Positions 9,072 through 19,073 are shown, numbered from the stretch's first letter. The stretch is 64,000 nt of DNA from Candidatus Aphodousia gallistercoris (GCA_018714185.1 DVNT01000007.1:1-64000), one strand, 5' to 3'. Translations and numbers: made by a program. The notes: generated by a model not told the origin, from the letters alone.

Positions 9072-10085
9072 ATGAACATCAAAAGCGAAGACCTTCCGAG
9101 ATATCTCAAAGATGCCGAGAACAAAGGCAACTTGGAACCCTTATGGATTATTGTCGGCGAAGAACCGCTGCTAGCCCAGGAAGCCGGCGATGCGATTCGA
9201 AGCACAGCCACGGCAATGGGTTATACCGAGCGCAATGTCTTGGCCTTAAGTGCCAATAGCGACTGGTCGGCGTTGATTGATAGCCTAACCTCCGTATCGC
9301 TTTTTGATGATAAGAAAATCATTGAATTGCGTTTTTTGTCCTCGGGCCCCGGGGTCAAGGGCAGCAAAACGCTTGCACAGTTTGCCCAAATGGTTCCGGA
9401 AATCGACTCCACAGTCACCATCGTGCATTTAACGCAAGGCGATTACAGCACCCAAAAAGCCTCTTGGTTTAAAGCGCTTGCAGCGGTCGGCAATGTCATT
9501 GCCTGCCAACCGGTAGCCCGTAACCTCTATCCCCGCTGGATCAGCAACCGCCTTCGCAGGCAGCAGCAGTCCATGAGTATGGAAGCGTTGAACTTTTTTG
9601 CCGAGCAAACCGAAGGCAACTTATTGGCTGCCAAGCAAGAATTGATGAAGCTTTCCCTGCTTTATCCCGCGAAAGAGCTGACGCTTGAAGAGGTGGAAAA
9701 TAGCGTGATGAATGTCTCGCGCTACAGCTTAGAAGACCTCATTGAAGCCATTGCCTTCGGCGATGTGGCCCGCGTCAGCCGTACCGTCAACGGGATGCAA
9801 GCCGAAGACGAACCGCTGCCGCTTATTTTGATGCGCCTTTCTTCGCTAATCCGGGACGCCCTGGCGGTTGCGGAAAACCGCCAAGCTCCCGTCATGCCCT
9901 CCATGCGCATGGCCGTCAGCAAATTAACCGCACGGTGCAGTGCGAAAAAGCTTGCAAATGCGCTTGACCGTTGCGCCGACCTGGACCGGCTTGCCAAGGG
10001 GCTCACCCTAAAAAATCGTAATGACGTTTGGTCCGAATTAAAAACGCTTTGTGTTTTCTTGGCCCATAGCGCCCATAGGAATTGA
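9072..10085 (+). CDS. holA: DNA polymerase III subunit delta
   Basis: The delta subunit (337 aa) opens the beta sliding clamp as part of the clamp-loader complex. The N-terminal AAA+-like domain (WIIVGEEPLLAQEAGDAIR) lacks a functional Walker A, as expected for delta. The collar region at the C-terminus (LKNRNDVWSELKTLCVFLA) is typical. It sits immediately after lptE and nearly abuts the next gene, suggesting one transcript. Confidence 0.93.
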   Translation: MNIKSEDLPRYLKDAENKGNLEPLWIIVGEEPLLAQEAGDAIRSTATAMGYTERNVLALSANSDWSALIDSLTSVSLFDDKKIIELRFLSSGPGVKGSKTLAQFAQMVPEIDSTVTIVHLTQGDYSTQKASWFKALAAVGNVIACQPVARNLYPRWISNRLRRQQQSMSMEALNFFAEQTEGNLLAAKQELMKLSLLYPAKELTLEEVENSVMNVSRYSLEDLIEAIAFGDVARVSRTVNGMQAEDEPLPLILMRLSSLIRDALAVAENRQAPVMPSMRMAVSKLTARCSAKKLANALDRCADLDRLAKGLTLKNRNDVWSELKTLCVFLAHSAHRN

Positions 10086-10090
10086 TATCC

Positions 10091-11272
10091 ATGCCGAATT
10101 ATCACTTTTTTGCGGTTTGCCCGCGTACATTGGAACCGGTATTAGCCGATGAACTGACTCGCTTGGGAGCGGAAAACACCAAGATTAATGCGGGCGGCGT
10201 TCTTTTCGACGGTCCTTTGAGTTTGGCAATGGCAGCGTGCTTGCATAGCCGCTATGCCAGCCGAATTCTCTTAAAGATCGCTTCGCGCCAGTACTATGAC
10301 AGCCATGACATCTACGACATGGCTCACGTTCTGCCTTGGGAAAAGTATTTTTCGCCGGAAGCCAAAATCCGCGTGGATATCACGGCGCAGCGCTCGCCGC
10401 TTGAAAGCCTGGACTTCACAACGCTGCGCATCAAGGACGGCATTTGCGACCGCTTCCGTGAGGTGTGCAACCAACGCCCCAGCATTGAAAAGAACCATCC
10501 GGACGTACGCATCCACGCTTTTATCACCGAGCGCTACTGCACGTTTTATTTCAACTTAAGTGGCGAGCCTCTTTTTAAGCGCGGCTGGCGCGTTGAAAAA
10601 GGCGAAGCCCCTCTAAAAGAAAACTTGGCGGCCGGCCTTTTGGCGCTTTCCGAGTGGGATCCCCAAACGCCTCTCATGGATACCTTCTGCGGCTCCGGAA
10701 CCATTGCCATTGAAGCCGCCCAGATCGCTTGCCATATGGCTCCGGGATTAAACCGTCACTTCGCTTTTGAAAATCTGCATATGTTCGACATGGAACTCTG
10801 GCAGGAAATGAAAGAGGATGCACGCGCTGAAGTCAATCTGAGCGTGCCGGTGAAAATTGCTGCAAGCGACATTTCATCCATCGTGGTCGGCAAAGCTCAA
10901 AGCAACGCTGAACGAGCCGGCTTAGGCCGTTTAATTGAAGACGGACGCTTGAGCTTTACGCGGTGCGATGCTCGCGAGGTCACTCCCATTGCCGAGCACG
11001 GTATTGTCGTTACCAATCCACCCTATGGTGAACAGTCCAATCCGAAGAGTGCTTCTGTTGCCTCTATGATGAAAAATGTTGCCGATAACTTCAAGCGGCA
11101 GTTTGCCGGCTGGACTCTTTGGATGCTCACCAGCGACCGTTTACTTCCGCGCCAAATGCGACTGTCGGAATCGCGCAAAATCGTCATTTTCAATGGTCCG
11201 CTCGAATGCCGTTTCTTTAAATTTGAAATGGTCTCCGGCTCTTTCAGGAAAAAAGACAAAGTTGAATCCTAA
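10091..11272 (+). CDS. RlmL-like THUMP-domain rRNA methyltransferase
   Basis: A 393-residue S-adenosylmethionine-dependent RNA methyltransferase. An N-terminal ferredoxin-like/THUMP region (residues about 1-160) precedes a Rossmann domain with the SAM loop MDTFCGSGTIAIEAA and the catalytic NPPY motif (VVTNPPYGE) of N2-guanine methyltransferases. It matches the N-terminal half of RlmL (23S rRNA m2G2445); the RlmK half is absent, as in many non-enteric bacteria. An in-frame TTG lies at 10082, but the ATG at 10091 starts the conserved YHFFAVCPRTLEPVL segment. The exact modified nucleotide is inferred. Confidence 0.85.
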   Translation: MPNYHFFAVCPRTLEPVLADELTRLGAENTKINAGGVLFDGPLSLAMAACLHSRYASRILLKIASRQYYDSHDIYDMAHVLPWEKYFSPEAKIRVDITAQRSPLESLDFTTLRIKDGICDRFREVCNQRPSIEKNHPDVRIHAFITERYCTFYFNLSGEPLFKRGWRVEKGEAPLKENLAAGLLALSEWDPQTPLMDTFCGSGTIAIEAAQIACHMAPGLNRHFAFENLHMFDMELWQEMKEDARAEVNLSVPVKIAASDISSIVVGKAQSNAERAGLGRLIEDGRLSFTRCDAREVTPIAEHGIVVTNPPYGEQSNPKSASVASMMKNVADNFKRQFAGWTLWMLTSDRLLPRQMRLSESRKIVIFNGPLECRFFKFEMVSGSFRKKDKVES

Positions 11273-11290
11273 AAGGAGAAAATTGCCAGG

Positions 11291-11323
11291 GAAAGGCCAC
11301 TCGGCTTCAAAGGGTGGCCTTTC
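11291..11323 (+). terminator. Hairpin after the methyltransferase gene
   Basis: GAAAGGCCAC (11291-11300) pairs with GTGGCCTTTC (11314-11323) around a 13-nt loop. There is no strong T-run on this strand, so efficient termination is uncertain. Confidence 0.55.
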
Positions 11324-11437
11324 AGAATGGTTTTACAAAAGTATCCTCAAGTCCTCTTTCTCTTAACTGCCACAACTTCTACACAGCAACACCACTTCCG
11401 TTTAATATTCGAATCATAGATGCTTTAACATTGCGCT

Positions 11438-12535
11438 ATGTTGGATTCGATTCAAATTCTTCCTGCAGATACCAAAGTAGACGTACGTACGCTGGGTCGT
11501 GTTTTCCAAAAGACAACCGGTACGTACAAGTTCTATTGGTTTTTATCGCTCTTGGAATTGGCTTGCCGCCAAGGCCGCCCACGCTTTTCCGGGCGCGAAA
11601 TCGCTGCCCAAATGATTGCATGCGCATGGTATCCTCGGGTGTATTTTCGACTCTCTTTCGGATATCAAGAAAAGCTTGCCGGCGTCATTGATGAACTTGA
11701 GCAACAAGGAGGTATCGACGAGCAAATTGAGAAGCATTCAGATGCACTGGCCGACTTTCTCTTTGAAAGCAAATACCTAACGGGCGAAATGTGCAGAGCA
11801 CTCACTCGCTATGTTCCTACTCGCTTTTTATCGCCTTGGTTACATAGCAACGATGATTCTGAGGTCAAACGCCTTTCTTACTCTTTGCACAACCAATGCC
11901 TTTACGCCATTTTCAAAGATCGTAACGGCCCAAGCTACGAAATTAATCCTTTATGGCTCGATTATCTTCGAACGCATTACGGCATTCTCACGGATTTTGC
12001 GAACTGGCATCTGCTTCGATTTCTGCAACAGCGCAATCCCAATGTTCCTAACATAGCAGACAAACTTATCGCCAGAAATCAACGGCCCTCCATGAACGAG
12101 CAACGTAAGTTTTGGGCATTTGTCATGCAAAAGCAACATGGAGTGGAAAGCCTTTATACGGGCTCAGTCTTGCACGAGATGAGAGGCTGCGATTTGGATC
12201 ACTTTATTCCCTGGCGGTTTGTTGCTCATAATCAGCTCTGGAATCTCATTCCGGTTGAAAAAAGCGTCAATTGTCGCAAAAACGATCGGTTACCGAACTT
12301 GGCGTTATTACCCAAAATGGCCGAAATTCAACGGCAAGCCATCCATACGTTTATCGACTTCGGGGGCAAAGAAAAGTCGCTTGAAGATTTTTGTGATTTA
12401 GGGCTTGACACACGGACCTTGCTTTCCTTAAACAACCGAGAGTTTCTCAATTTGTTCAACGACACCTTCACTCCAATGCGCCAAATCGCCCTCAATATGG
12501 GCTTTGAAACATGGTCGGTGAGTGAAATGCATTGA
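11438..12535 (+). CDS. HNH-endonuclease-domain protein
   Basis: A 365-residue protein with a C-terminal HNH nuclease module: DLDHFIPW at residues 252-259, then NLIPVEKSVNCRKNDRLP, the His/Asn/Asn-Lys pattern of HNH enzymes. The N-terminal ~230 residues are mostly helical and not a domain I can name; the TYKFYWFLSLLEL segment near residue 28 recurs in HNH proteins of accessory regions. The stop codon overlaps the possible start of the HIT gene (12532). Base composition looks slightly AT-richer than the flanking housekeeping genes. It may be a stand-alone restriction-like nuclease or part of a two-gene defence module. The function is not established by the sequence. Confidence 0.75.
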   Translation: MLDSIQILPADTKVDVRTLGRVFQKTTGTYKFYWFLSLLELACRQGRPRFSGREIAAQMIACAWYPRVYFRLSFGYQEKLAGVIDELEQQGGIDEQIEKHSDALADFLFESKYLTGEMCRALTRYVPTRFLSPWLHSNDDSEVKRLSYSLHNQCLYAIFKDRNGPSYEINPLWLDYLRTHYGILTDFANWHLLRFLQQRNPNVPNIADKLIARNQRPSMNEQRKFWAFVMQKQHGVESLYTGSVLHEMRGCDLDHFIPWRFVAHNQLWNLIPVEKSVNCRKNDRLPNLALLPKMAEIQRQAIHTFIDFGGKEKSLEDFCDLGLDTRTLLSLNNREFLNLFNDTFTPMRQIALNMGFETWSVSEMH

Positions 12536-12546
12536 TAAAAATCCAT

Positions 12547-12927
12547 ATGATTGAAAGTTCATGTATTTTCTGCCATCTCGGCGAAGACAAAGAAATCATC
12601 GCGGAAAACGATCTCGCCATCGCTTTTTATGACGGTTTCCCCGTTAATCCGGGGCATGCCTTGATCATTCCCAAGCGCCACGTAGCCAATTACTTTGATT
12701 TGACCGCAGAAGAATGTGCGGCAATGCAAACTTTGCTAAAGACGGTTCAAACACAAGTTGAAACACGGTTTCATCCGGACGGATACAACATCGGCGTCAA
12801 TGTCAATGCTGCCGCCGGACAGTCAATTTTCCACGTCCATATGCACCTAATTCCTCGTTTTTTAGGCGATGTCGAAGATCCCAAGGGCGGTGTGCGCGGC
12901 GTTATTCCTTCAAAACAAAAGTACTGA
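12547..12927 (+). CDS. HIT-family nucleotide hydrolase/transferase
   Basis: A histidine-triad protein of about 126 residues. The triad HVHMH lies at residues 96-100 inside QSIFHVHMHLIPR, and the N-terminal CIFCHLG and PGHALIIPKRHV segments are characteristic. HIT proteins hydrolyse nucleoside phosphoramidates or dinucleoside polyphosphates such as Ap4A. A TTG five codons upstream (12532) overlaps the HNH gene's TGA and would make translation directly coupled; the ATG at 12547 is the conservative choice. Neither has an obvious Shine-Dalgarno, which itself favours coupling. A housekeeping role is possible; the tight pairing with an HNH nuclease is the unusual part. Confidence 0.88.
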   Translation: MIESSCIFCHLGEDKEIIAENDLAIAFYDGFPVNPGHALIIPKRHVANYFDLTAEECAAMQTLLKTVQTQVETRFHPDGYNIGVNVNAAAGQSIFHVHMHLIPRFLGDVEDPKGGVRGVIPSKQKY

Positions 12928-13003
12928 CACCTTTGAAAAATTCAAAAGTTTCGGAACCCTCATTTCATGAGTTTAAGAGCCGCGATTAATCCTTTGTTTC
13001 AAT

Positions 13004-13034
13004 AAAAGGCGGGGCAAAAGCACCCGCCTTTTCC
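13004..13034. terminator. Bidirectional terminator between convergent genes
   Basis: AAAAGGCGGG (13004-13013) pairs with CCCGCCTTTT (13023-13032), giving A- and T-runs on both sides. It serves the HIT gene on the plus strand and the Fe-S oxidoreductase on the minus strand. Confidence 0.88.
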
Positions 13035-13051
13035 GCAGAAAAAGCAAAGAA

Positions 13052-15025
13052 CTAATCCAATCCTTTAGCAACAATTTCAGCTAATTCTTCGATTTCCATG
13101 CCGTTTAAGACCTTATCTTCGCTCATCGCGCTCTCAAACATCGTCAGACAATGCGGACAGGCCACTGCCACCGTGGAAGCGGATTTGCGCAAATCGGTCA
13201 AGCGAATAAAGTTAATTTTCTTTGTAGAGCTTTCCATCCACATCTGGCCGCCGCCGGCGCCGCAACACATCGCGGTCTTGCCCCGTTGTAGCGACTCAAC
13301 GCGAGTCAAGCCTTCGATCGAGTCAAAGATCTTGCGCGGCGTGCCGACACTATTGTTGTAGCGAGCCATATAGCAAGGATCGTGGAAGACAATTTTTTCA
13401 GGCTGCTTGAGCACGGGCTTAATCCGTCCGCCCTGAATCAATTCCAAAATCAATTGCGTGTGGCTGATCACTTCAAACTTTCCGCCTTCAAACTGGGGAT
13501 ATTCGTTCTTGAGCGTATTAAAGCAATGCGGGCAATGTGCGAGGATGCGCTTAAATTGATACTTCCTCAAATTGGCAATATTTTCTTCTGCAGCCAGCTG
13601 GAAGGTATATTCCTCGCCGCTGCGACGGGCAAAGTCGCCGTGGCAACGTTCTTCTTGCATCACGGCAAAGGAAACGCCGGCCGCACGGAGAATTTTGACC
13701 ATGGCACGGGCAATTTTTTGCGCACGCCGATCGTACGAAGCCGAGCAGCCGACCCAATAAAGGAATTCAACCGGCTCGTTTTCTTTGGCAATCGGCAAAT
13801 TCAGATCTTTGGCCCAATCCAAGCGGCTTGCGGGATCCATGCCCCAAGGATTGCCGACGCTTTGGGTATTTTGCAGCGCCTTTGTCAGCCCCGGCGGGAA
13901 GTCCCCTTCTTCCAAAGCCAAATGCCGGCGCATATCAATAATTGCTCTCGGCAAATCAAGCCTTGCCGGGCAGGCTTGCACGCAAGCGCCGCACGTCGTG
14001 CAGCTCCAAAGTGCCTCTTTGCTCACGATCTCACCCACCAACTGCCGATCATCGGGATGGTGCAAACGCTTTTTCAAACTTAAAACCATGGCCTTCGGAT
14101 CCAAGGGAGCACCGGCTCTCAAGGCCGGGCACACTTCCGAGCAACGGCCGCACTCGGTACAGGCATCCATATCCAAGCGTTGCTTCCACGTAAACTGATC
14201 GAACTTTGAGATGCCGAATTCTTCCTGCTCTTCAATATTTTCGATCTTCTCGATGCGGCCCTTCGGCGTAAGCTTTCGCCAATAAATATTAGTAGGCGCT
14301 TTGAACATATGCCCGAAATACGTAAAGGGAATCAGGGCAACGAAAAGAAGAGCCGCAACGGCATGCACCAGCCACCAAGTCAGATGGGCGCCGTGCAGCT
14401 GCGCCGGCGTAAAGATTTCAAGAAACATTTTGGCAAACAAATTGCCGACGGGCGAAAAGGCTGCCCAGGCCGGCTGTTGCGAAGCAAGCCGCAAGCCCTC
14501 TACCATGAAGCCGGTGAAAATAATGGCCGCCAAGGAACTTAAAATCCAAATAAAGCGCCAAGAACGCTCCAGCGTTTTCTTTCTCAAGATAAAACGGCGC
14601 ACCGCAGCGGCCACCAGGCCGACAAAGGCAGCCAAACCGGCAATGTCCAGAATCAACTTATAGGCTAAATAGGTATTGCCTTTGAGAAAGCGCATGTCAA
14701 AGAGGTAATGGCCGATATCCCAGTCAAGCACAGCGGTGGCCGTGCCGAAAAACAGGAACAGGAACCCCCAGAAGATCGCAAAGTGAATTACGCCGCTCGG
14801 CGTCTTGAGCAAGCGCCGGTGCAAGAATGCGTCGCGCCAAAGCCCTAGCAGGCGAACCTTTTTATCACCGGGCAAGCGCTCGCTGCGCCCTTCTCGCCAA
14901 AGCTTGACGCAGCGACAGATTCCCCAAATACAGATACCGACGGCAACAAGTCCCAAAACATACAAACTGACTTGAGCCCAAAACGGGATATTCCAAAAGG
15001 CTGGCCGAATCGGCATATCGTCCAT
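13052..15025 (-). CDS. Membrane-bound Fe-S oxidoreductase, EtfD/FadF-like
   Basis: A 657-residue electron-transfer protein. About six transmembrane helices come first (residues ~15-250, a NarI/HdrE-like cytochrome b domain). A ferredoxin-type pair follows (CTECGRCSEVCPA and CTTCGACVQACPA), then two CCG domains (CHGDFARRSGE/CPHCFNTL and HDPCYMARYNN/CCGAGGGQMW). This order is that of EtfD/FadF proteins, which pass electrons from electron-transfer flavoprotein to quinone in the membrane. No etfA/etfB is in the window, so the donor is unknown; HdrDE-like roles are the alternative. The ATG at 15025 is used; another ATG lies three codons in. Confidence 0.82.
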   Translation of the reverse strand: MDDMPIRPAFWNIPFWAQVSLYVLGLVAVGICIWGICRCVKLWREGRSERLPGDKKVRLLGLWRDAFLHRRLLKTPSGVIHFAIFWGFLFLFFGTATAVLDWDIGHYLFDMRFLKGNTYLAYKLILDIAGLAAFVGLVAAAVRRFILRKKTLERSWRFIWILSSLAAIIFTGFMVEGLRLASQQPAWAAFSPVGNLFAKMFLEIFTPAQLHGAHLTWWLVHAVAALLFVALIPFTYFGHMFKAPTNIYWRKLTPKGRIEKIENIEEQEEFGISKFDQFTWKQRLDMDACTECGRCSEVCPALRAGAPLDPKAMVLSLKKRLHHPDDRQLVGEIVSKEALWSCTTCGACVQACPARLDLPRAIIDMRRHLALEEGDFPPGLTKALQNTQSVGNPWGMDPASRLDWAKDLNLPIAKENEPVEFLYWVGCSASYDRRAQKIARAMVKILRAAGVSFAVMQEERCHGDFARRSGEEYTFQLAAEENIANLRKYQFKRILAHCPHCFNTLKNEYPQFEGGKFEVISHTQLILELIQGGRIKPVLKQPEKIVFHDPCYMARYNNSVGTPRKIFDSIEGLTRVESLQRGKTAMCCGAGGGQMWMESSTKKINFIRLTDLRKSASTVAVACPHCLTMFESAMSEDKVLNGMEIEELAEIVAKGLD

Positions 15026-15077
15026 TTGTCTAAACCTCTAATATGAAACAGTTCGTTATTGTACAGAACCGATTTGC

Positions 15078-18000
15078 TCAATAACGCATCGATGACCACA
15101 CTTTATCCAAGCGTTTGACGCTCACCGGCAATGGCGTGCGCAGCTTTTGGGCAAAGAGCGATACCCGCAATTCCTCGATGAGCCACCTAAACTGCTCCAG
15201 CCGCTCGTCCGCCACGCCTTTTCTCGAGCGCAACTCCCGCTGGTACATCGTTTCGAAGCGGTTGACGTCGCGCATTTTCTCCGCATCTTTGGCCCGATCA
15301 TCCTGCCATTTATCCAAGCGCCACAGAATTGCTTTCAGGTATCTCGGATACTGCGTGAGGTGCGCATACGCCGTCTTAAACAAAAATCCCTTGAAAAAGA
15401 GACCTTGCATCTGCACATTGATGTCCTCGGCCACATCTTCATCGGGAAAGTTTTTGAGCTTTTTCGGAATCTGTACCGCCAGCTCCACCATCTCGCCAAC
15501 CAAGCGCGCCATTTCCTGCGCAATAAGGTTGAGCTTGGCCTTTGCTTCCTGGCGCCTTGTCTGGAACTGCTCGGCATTGATCGGCAGCGGTTCGGCCAAC
15601 GCCGTTTGCGCCAACGCCGCATCAATAACGCTTTCGCGCAAGGCTTCGAAGCTATCGAAAGCCGCTGCCAACGAGGGTACCATGGCCGCCTGCATCTGAA
15701 CGGTCTGCAGGTTTTTGAGCGTTTTCTCCAGATACTTGATCTGCTCCTTGAGCTGCAGCTTAAAAAGCCGCAAGAGCCCCAAGCGGTGTTGGCGCACAGC
15801 CTCATCGGGATCATCAAACACTTCAAGCGTGCAATGGCTTTGCTTATCGACTAATGCAGGATGCCCGATCAAGGAAGCGTTCTTGCGCTTAATTTCCATA
15901 ATTTCGGGCAATTCGCCGAAATCCCAATCGATGATTTCCTCGGCGAGCTCCTTGGAGACTTCCGCGTCTTGGGAAGCCACGCTTTGAAACGACTTCTGGG
16001 CTTGGGCCCCGAGCTCGCTCTTGAGCCCGGAGAGATTCCTGCCCATGGCAATTTGCCTCCCGTACTCATCGAGCACCTTGTAATTCATGATAAGGTGTGC
16101 GGGCAGCTGCTCGAGCTTAAAGTCCGTTGTTTTCGGCGTCACCTGAAACTGCTCGGTCATATCGGCAATGATCGCTTCCAGTAGCGGCTTCGTGCCAAAT
16201 TCCTTCTCATGACGGGCCGCAAAACCCTTCGCGTATTCCGGAAGCGGCACACAGTGGCGGCGGTACTTCTGCGGCAAACTTTTCACCAAAAGCTGTACTT
16301 TTTCCTTGAGCATGCCGGGCACGAGCCACTGCATCTGCGTCTCATCGATCAGATTTAAGCCGTAAAGGGGCACCGCCATAGTCACGCCATCCTTGGGGCT
16401 GCCGGGCTCAAAGTAATACGTCAGCCCCATCTCCACGCCTTTCATCGTGACCGATTTCGGAAAGTATTGCGTGGTGATGCCGCTAGCCTCATGCTTCATG
16501 AGCTCTTCGCGCGAGAGGTAGAGCAGTTTCGGATTTTGTTTTTCAGCTTGCCGACGCCACTGCTCAAAGGTGACGCCGCTCACCACTTCAGCCGGAATCA
16601 GCGCATCGTAAAACTGCACTATGAGCTCATCATCGACTAAGACATCCAAACGCCTGGCCTTATGCTCAAGGTTTTTGATTTCACGCACGAGCTGTTGGTT
16701 GTGCTTGAAAAACGGAGCTTGGCTCTCAAATTCGCCTTCTACCAGTGCCTGCCGGATAAAAAGTTCACGGCAAAGGGCCGGATCCTTGTCGGTGTAGGAG
16801 ACTTTGCGCTGGGCGTAAACTGTCAAGCCGTAAAGGGTTCCCTTTTCCATCGCCATCACGCAGTTGGCTTTTTTCTCCCAATGCGGCTCCGAATAGCTTT
16901 TCCGGATTAAGTGCCTGCCGGCCTTTTCAATCCACAACGGATCTATGTCGGCCACCGTTCGGGCAAAAAGCCGCGAGGTCTCCACCAATTCTGCCGCCAT
17001 GATCCAACGGCCGCATTTTTTCACGCGGGGCGAGCCGGGCCAAATGAAAAACTTAATGCCGCGCGCCCCTAAAAACGGCGCCGACTTCGGCTCGGCATCC
17101 GGCATCTTGTAGCCCACGTTGCCAAGTAAGCCGGTCAGCAGCGCATAATGAATCTGCTCATATCCGGCCTCTTGCGTATTTAACTGCCAACCAAGCTCCG
17201 AACTCATTTGCTTGAGCTGTCGGTAGACGTCTTTCCATTCGCGAAGCCGCCGGGGGCTTAAGAACTTGCGCTTGAACTCTTCGGTTAACTTGCGGTTGCT
17301 TTCTTTATTAGCCGTCGCCGTTTCCACATAGCGCCACAACTTTAAAAACGTCAGGAAATCGCTTTTGTCGTCGGCCATGGCCCGATGGACATTGTCGGCA
17401 GCCTCCTGCCGATCAATCGGCCTTTCACGCGGATCTTGCACCGACAGGGCGCTCGCAATGATCAATACTTCAGAAAGCGAACGGTTTTCCTGTGCTGCCA
17501 AAAGCATACGAGCGACTTTCGGATCCACGGGCAATTTGGCAAGCGCTTTGCCCACGCTTGTTAAGTGCTCTTTATCATCGAGCGCATTGAGTTCGCGCAG
17601 CAAACCGATGCCGTCGGCTATGGCCCGATTCGGCGGCGCTTGGACAAAAGGAAACTTGCGCACATCGCCAAGCTTTAAAGCCTTCATCCGCAAAATAGCG
17701 GCAGCCAAATTCGTGCGCATGATTTCGGGATCCGTAAATGCCGAGCGGCGGTCGAAATCCTCTTGGCTATACAGGCGAATGCAAATACCGTTGGCTACGC
17801 GGCCGCAGCGGCCGGCCCTTTGGTTAGCCGAGGCTTGGCTGACGGGCTCGATTTGCAGCTGGTCGACCTTGTTTCGGTACGAGTAGCGCTTAACACGCGC
17901 CAGCCCCGAATCCACCACATAATGGATACCGGGTACCGTAATTGAAGTTTCTGCCACATTGGTTGCCAAAACGATGCGACGATTCTCCGAAGGCTTGAAA

Positions 18001-18980
18001 ACCCGCTCCTGCTCCGCGGCGGAAAGCCGGGCATACAGGGGCAAAATATCCGTCGAGGGCGGCATGCTGTAGCGCAGGGCTTCGGCGGCTTCCCGAATTT
18101 CGCGCTCGCCGGGCAAGAAGACCAAAATGTCACCGCTGCCTTCCCGCATCAATTCGTCGCAGGCATCGGTAATGGATCCCATTAAGCTTTTGTCATCGGT
18201 TTCATCATCGTCTTCGATCGGCCGGTAGCGGACTTCGACCGGGTAAGTACGGCCGGAGATCGTCATGATCGGAGCCGGATGGCCGGCCTCGTCGGCAAAA
18301 TGCTTCGCAAAGCGTTCCGTGTCAATCGTAGCCGAAGTCACGATCACTTTAAGGTCTGCTCGCTTTTTCAAAAGCGCCTTAAGATAGCCTAAAAGAAAAT
18401 CAATATTGATGCTTCTTTCATGGGCTTCATCAATGATGATCGTATCGTAGGCTCGCAGCAAGGGATCGGACTGCGTCTCGGCTAGCAAGATCCCGTCGGT
18501 CATGAGCTTAATCTTGGCGCTTGAGAGCGTTTTGTCGGTAAAGCGCACCTTAAAGCCTACCAACTCCCCCAGCTCAGTCTTTGTTTCTTCGGCCAAGCGT
18601 TTGGCAATGGAGCTGGCGGCAATGCGCCGAGGCTGAGTGTGGGCAATCATGCCTTTGCGGCCGCGACCGGCCAAAAGACACAATTTCGGCAATTGCGTGG
18701 TTTTCCCCGAACCGGTCTCACCGCACAGAATCAGCACCCGGTGGCGCCTAATGGCCGCAATAATGTCATCGGCTCGCTCCGAGACCGGCAAGCCGGGCAC
18801 TGGCGACAAGTCGGGGCGATACGCCTTAACGGAGTTTTTCGTCTGATCAGGCGCTTCCTGCGAAGGCGCTGCTGCGGACTTCGGAGCCTGAGAGGGGGTC
18901 TTGGGTTTGGCCTCTTCTTGCGTTTTCACCAACCCGGCACGACGCAAGGCTTGCAATTGATCACGAAAATTTCCCGCCAT
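15078..18980 (-). CDS. hrpA: ATP-dependent RNA helicase HrpA
   Basis: A DEAH-box helicase of 1300 residues, the full HrpA length. In bacteria HrpA resolves stalled or collided ribosomes. Visible motifs are Walker A GETGSGKTTQL, DEAHERS, the SAT motif (VTSATIDTERF) and motif VI QRAGRCGR. The HA2/OB region and the long C-terminal DUF3418 region follow. The N-terminal ~55 residues are Pro/Ala-rich and low-complexity. It is transcribed away from yggX, with which it shares a short divergent promoter region. Confidence 0.96.
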   Translation of the reverse strand: MAGNFRDQLQALRRAGLVKTQEEAKPKTPSQAPKSAAAPSQEAPDQTKNSVKAYRPDLSPVPGLPVSERADDIIAAIRRHRVLILCGETGSGKTTQLPKLCLLAGRGRKGMIAHTQPRRIAASSIAKRLAEETKTELGELVGFKVRFTDKTLSSAKIKLMTDGILLAETQSDPLLRAYDTIIIDEAHERSINIDFLLGYLKALLKKRADLKVIVTSATIDTERFAKHFADEAGHPAPIMTISGRTYPVEVRYRPIEDDDETDDKSLMGSITDACDELMREGSGDILVFLPGEREIREAAEALRYSMPPSTDILPLYARLSAAEQERVFKPSENRRIVLATNVAETSITVPGIHYVVDSGLARVKRYSYRNKVDQLQIEPVSQASANQRAGRCGRVANGICIRLYSQEDFDRRSAFTDPEIMRTNLAAAILRMKALKLGDVRKFPFVQAPPNRAIADGIGLLRELNALDDKEHLTSVGKALAKLPVDPKVARMLLAAQENRSLSEVLIIASALSVQDPRERPIDRQEAADNVHRAMADDKSDFLTFLKLWRYVETATANKESNRKLTEEFKRKFLSPRRLREWKDVYRQLKQMSSELGWQLNTQEAGYEQIHYALLTGLLGNVGYKMPDAEPKSAPFLGARGIKFFIWPGSPRVKKCGRWIMAAELVETSRLFARTVADIDPLWIEKAGRHLIRKSYSEPHWEKKANCVMAMEKGTLYGLTVYAQRKVSYTDKDPALCRELFIRQALVEGEFESQAPFFKHNQQLVREIKNLEHKARRLDVLVDDELIVQFYDALIPAEVVSGVTFEQWRRQAEKQNPKLLYLSREELMKHEASGITTQYFPKSVTMKGVEMGLTYYFEPGSPKDGVTMAVPLYGLNLIDETQMQWLVPGMLKEKVQLLVKSLPQKYRRHCVPLPEYAKGFAARHEKEFGTKPLLEAIIADMTEQFQVTPKTTDFKLEQLPAHLIMNYKVLDEYGRQIAMGRNLSGLKSELGAQAQKSFQSVASQDAEVSKELAEEIIDWDFGELPEIMEIKRKNASLIGHPALVDKQSHCTLEVFDDPDEAVRQHRLGLLRLFKLQLKEQIKYLEKTLKNLQTVQMQAAMVPSLAAAFDSFEALRESVIDAALAQTALAEPLPINAEQFQTRRQEAKAKLNLIAQEMARLVGEMVELAVQIPKKLKNFPDEDVAEDINVQMQGLFFKGFLFKTAYAHLTQYPRYLKAILWRLDKWQDDRAKDAEKMRDVNRFETMYQRELRSRKGVADERLEQFRWLIEELRVSLFAQKLRTPLPVSVKRLDKVWSSMRY

Positions 18981-19073
18981 ATTGTCAAAAATCTATTTCA
19001 ATCAAAAGAAAAAGAAAAGCGAACCACGTACAATGCAGAAGTTCACAACGTATTTCGATTGGGAGATCTGCTC

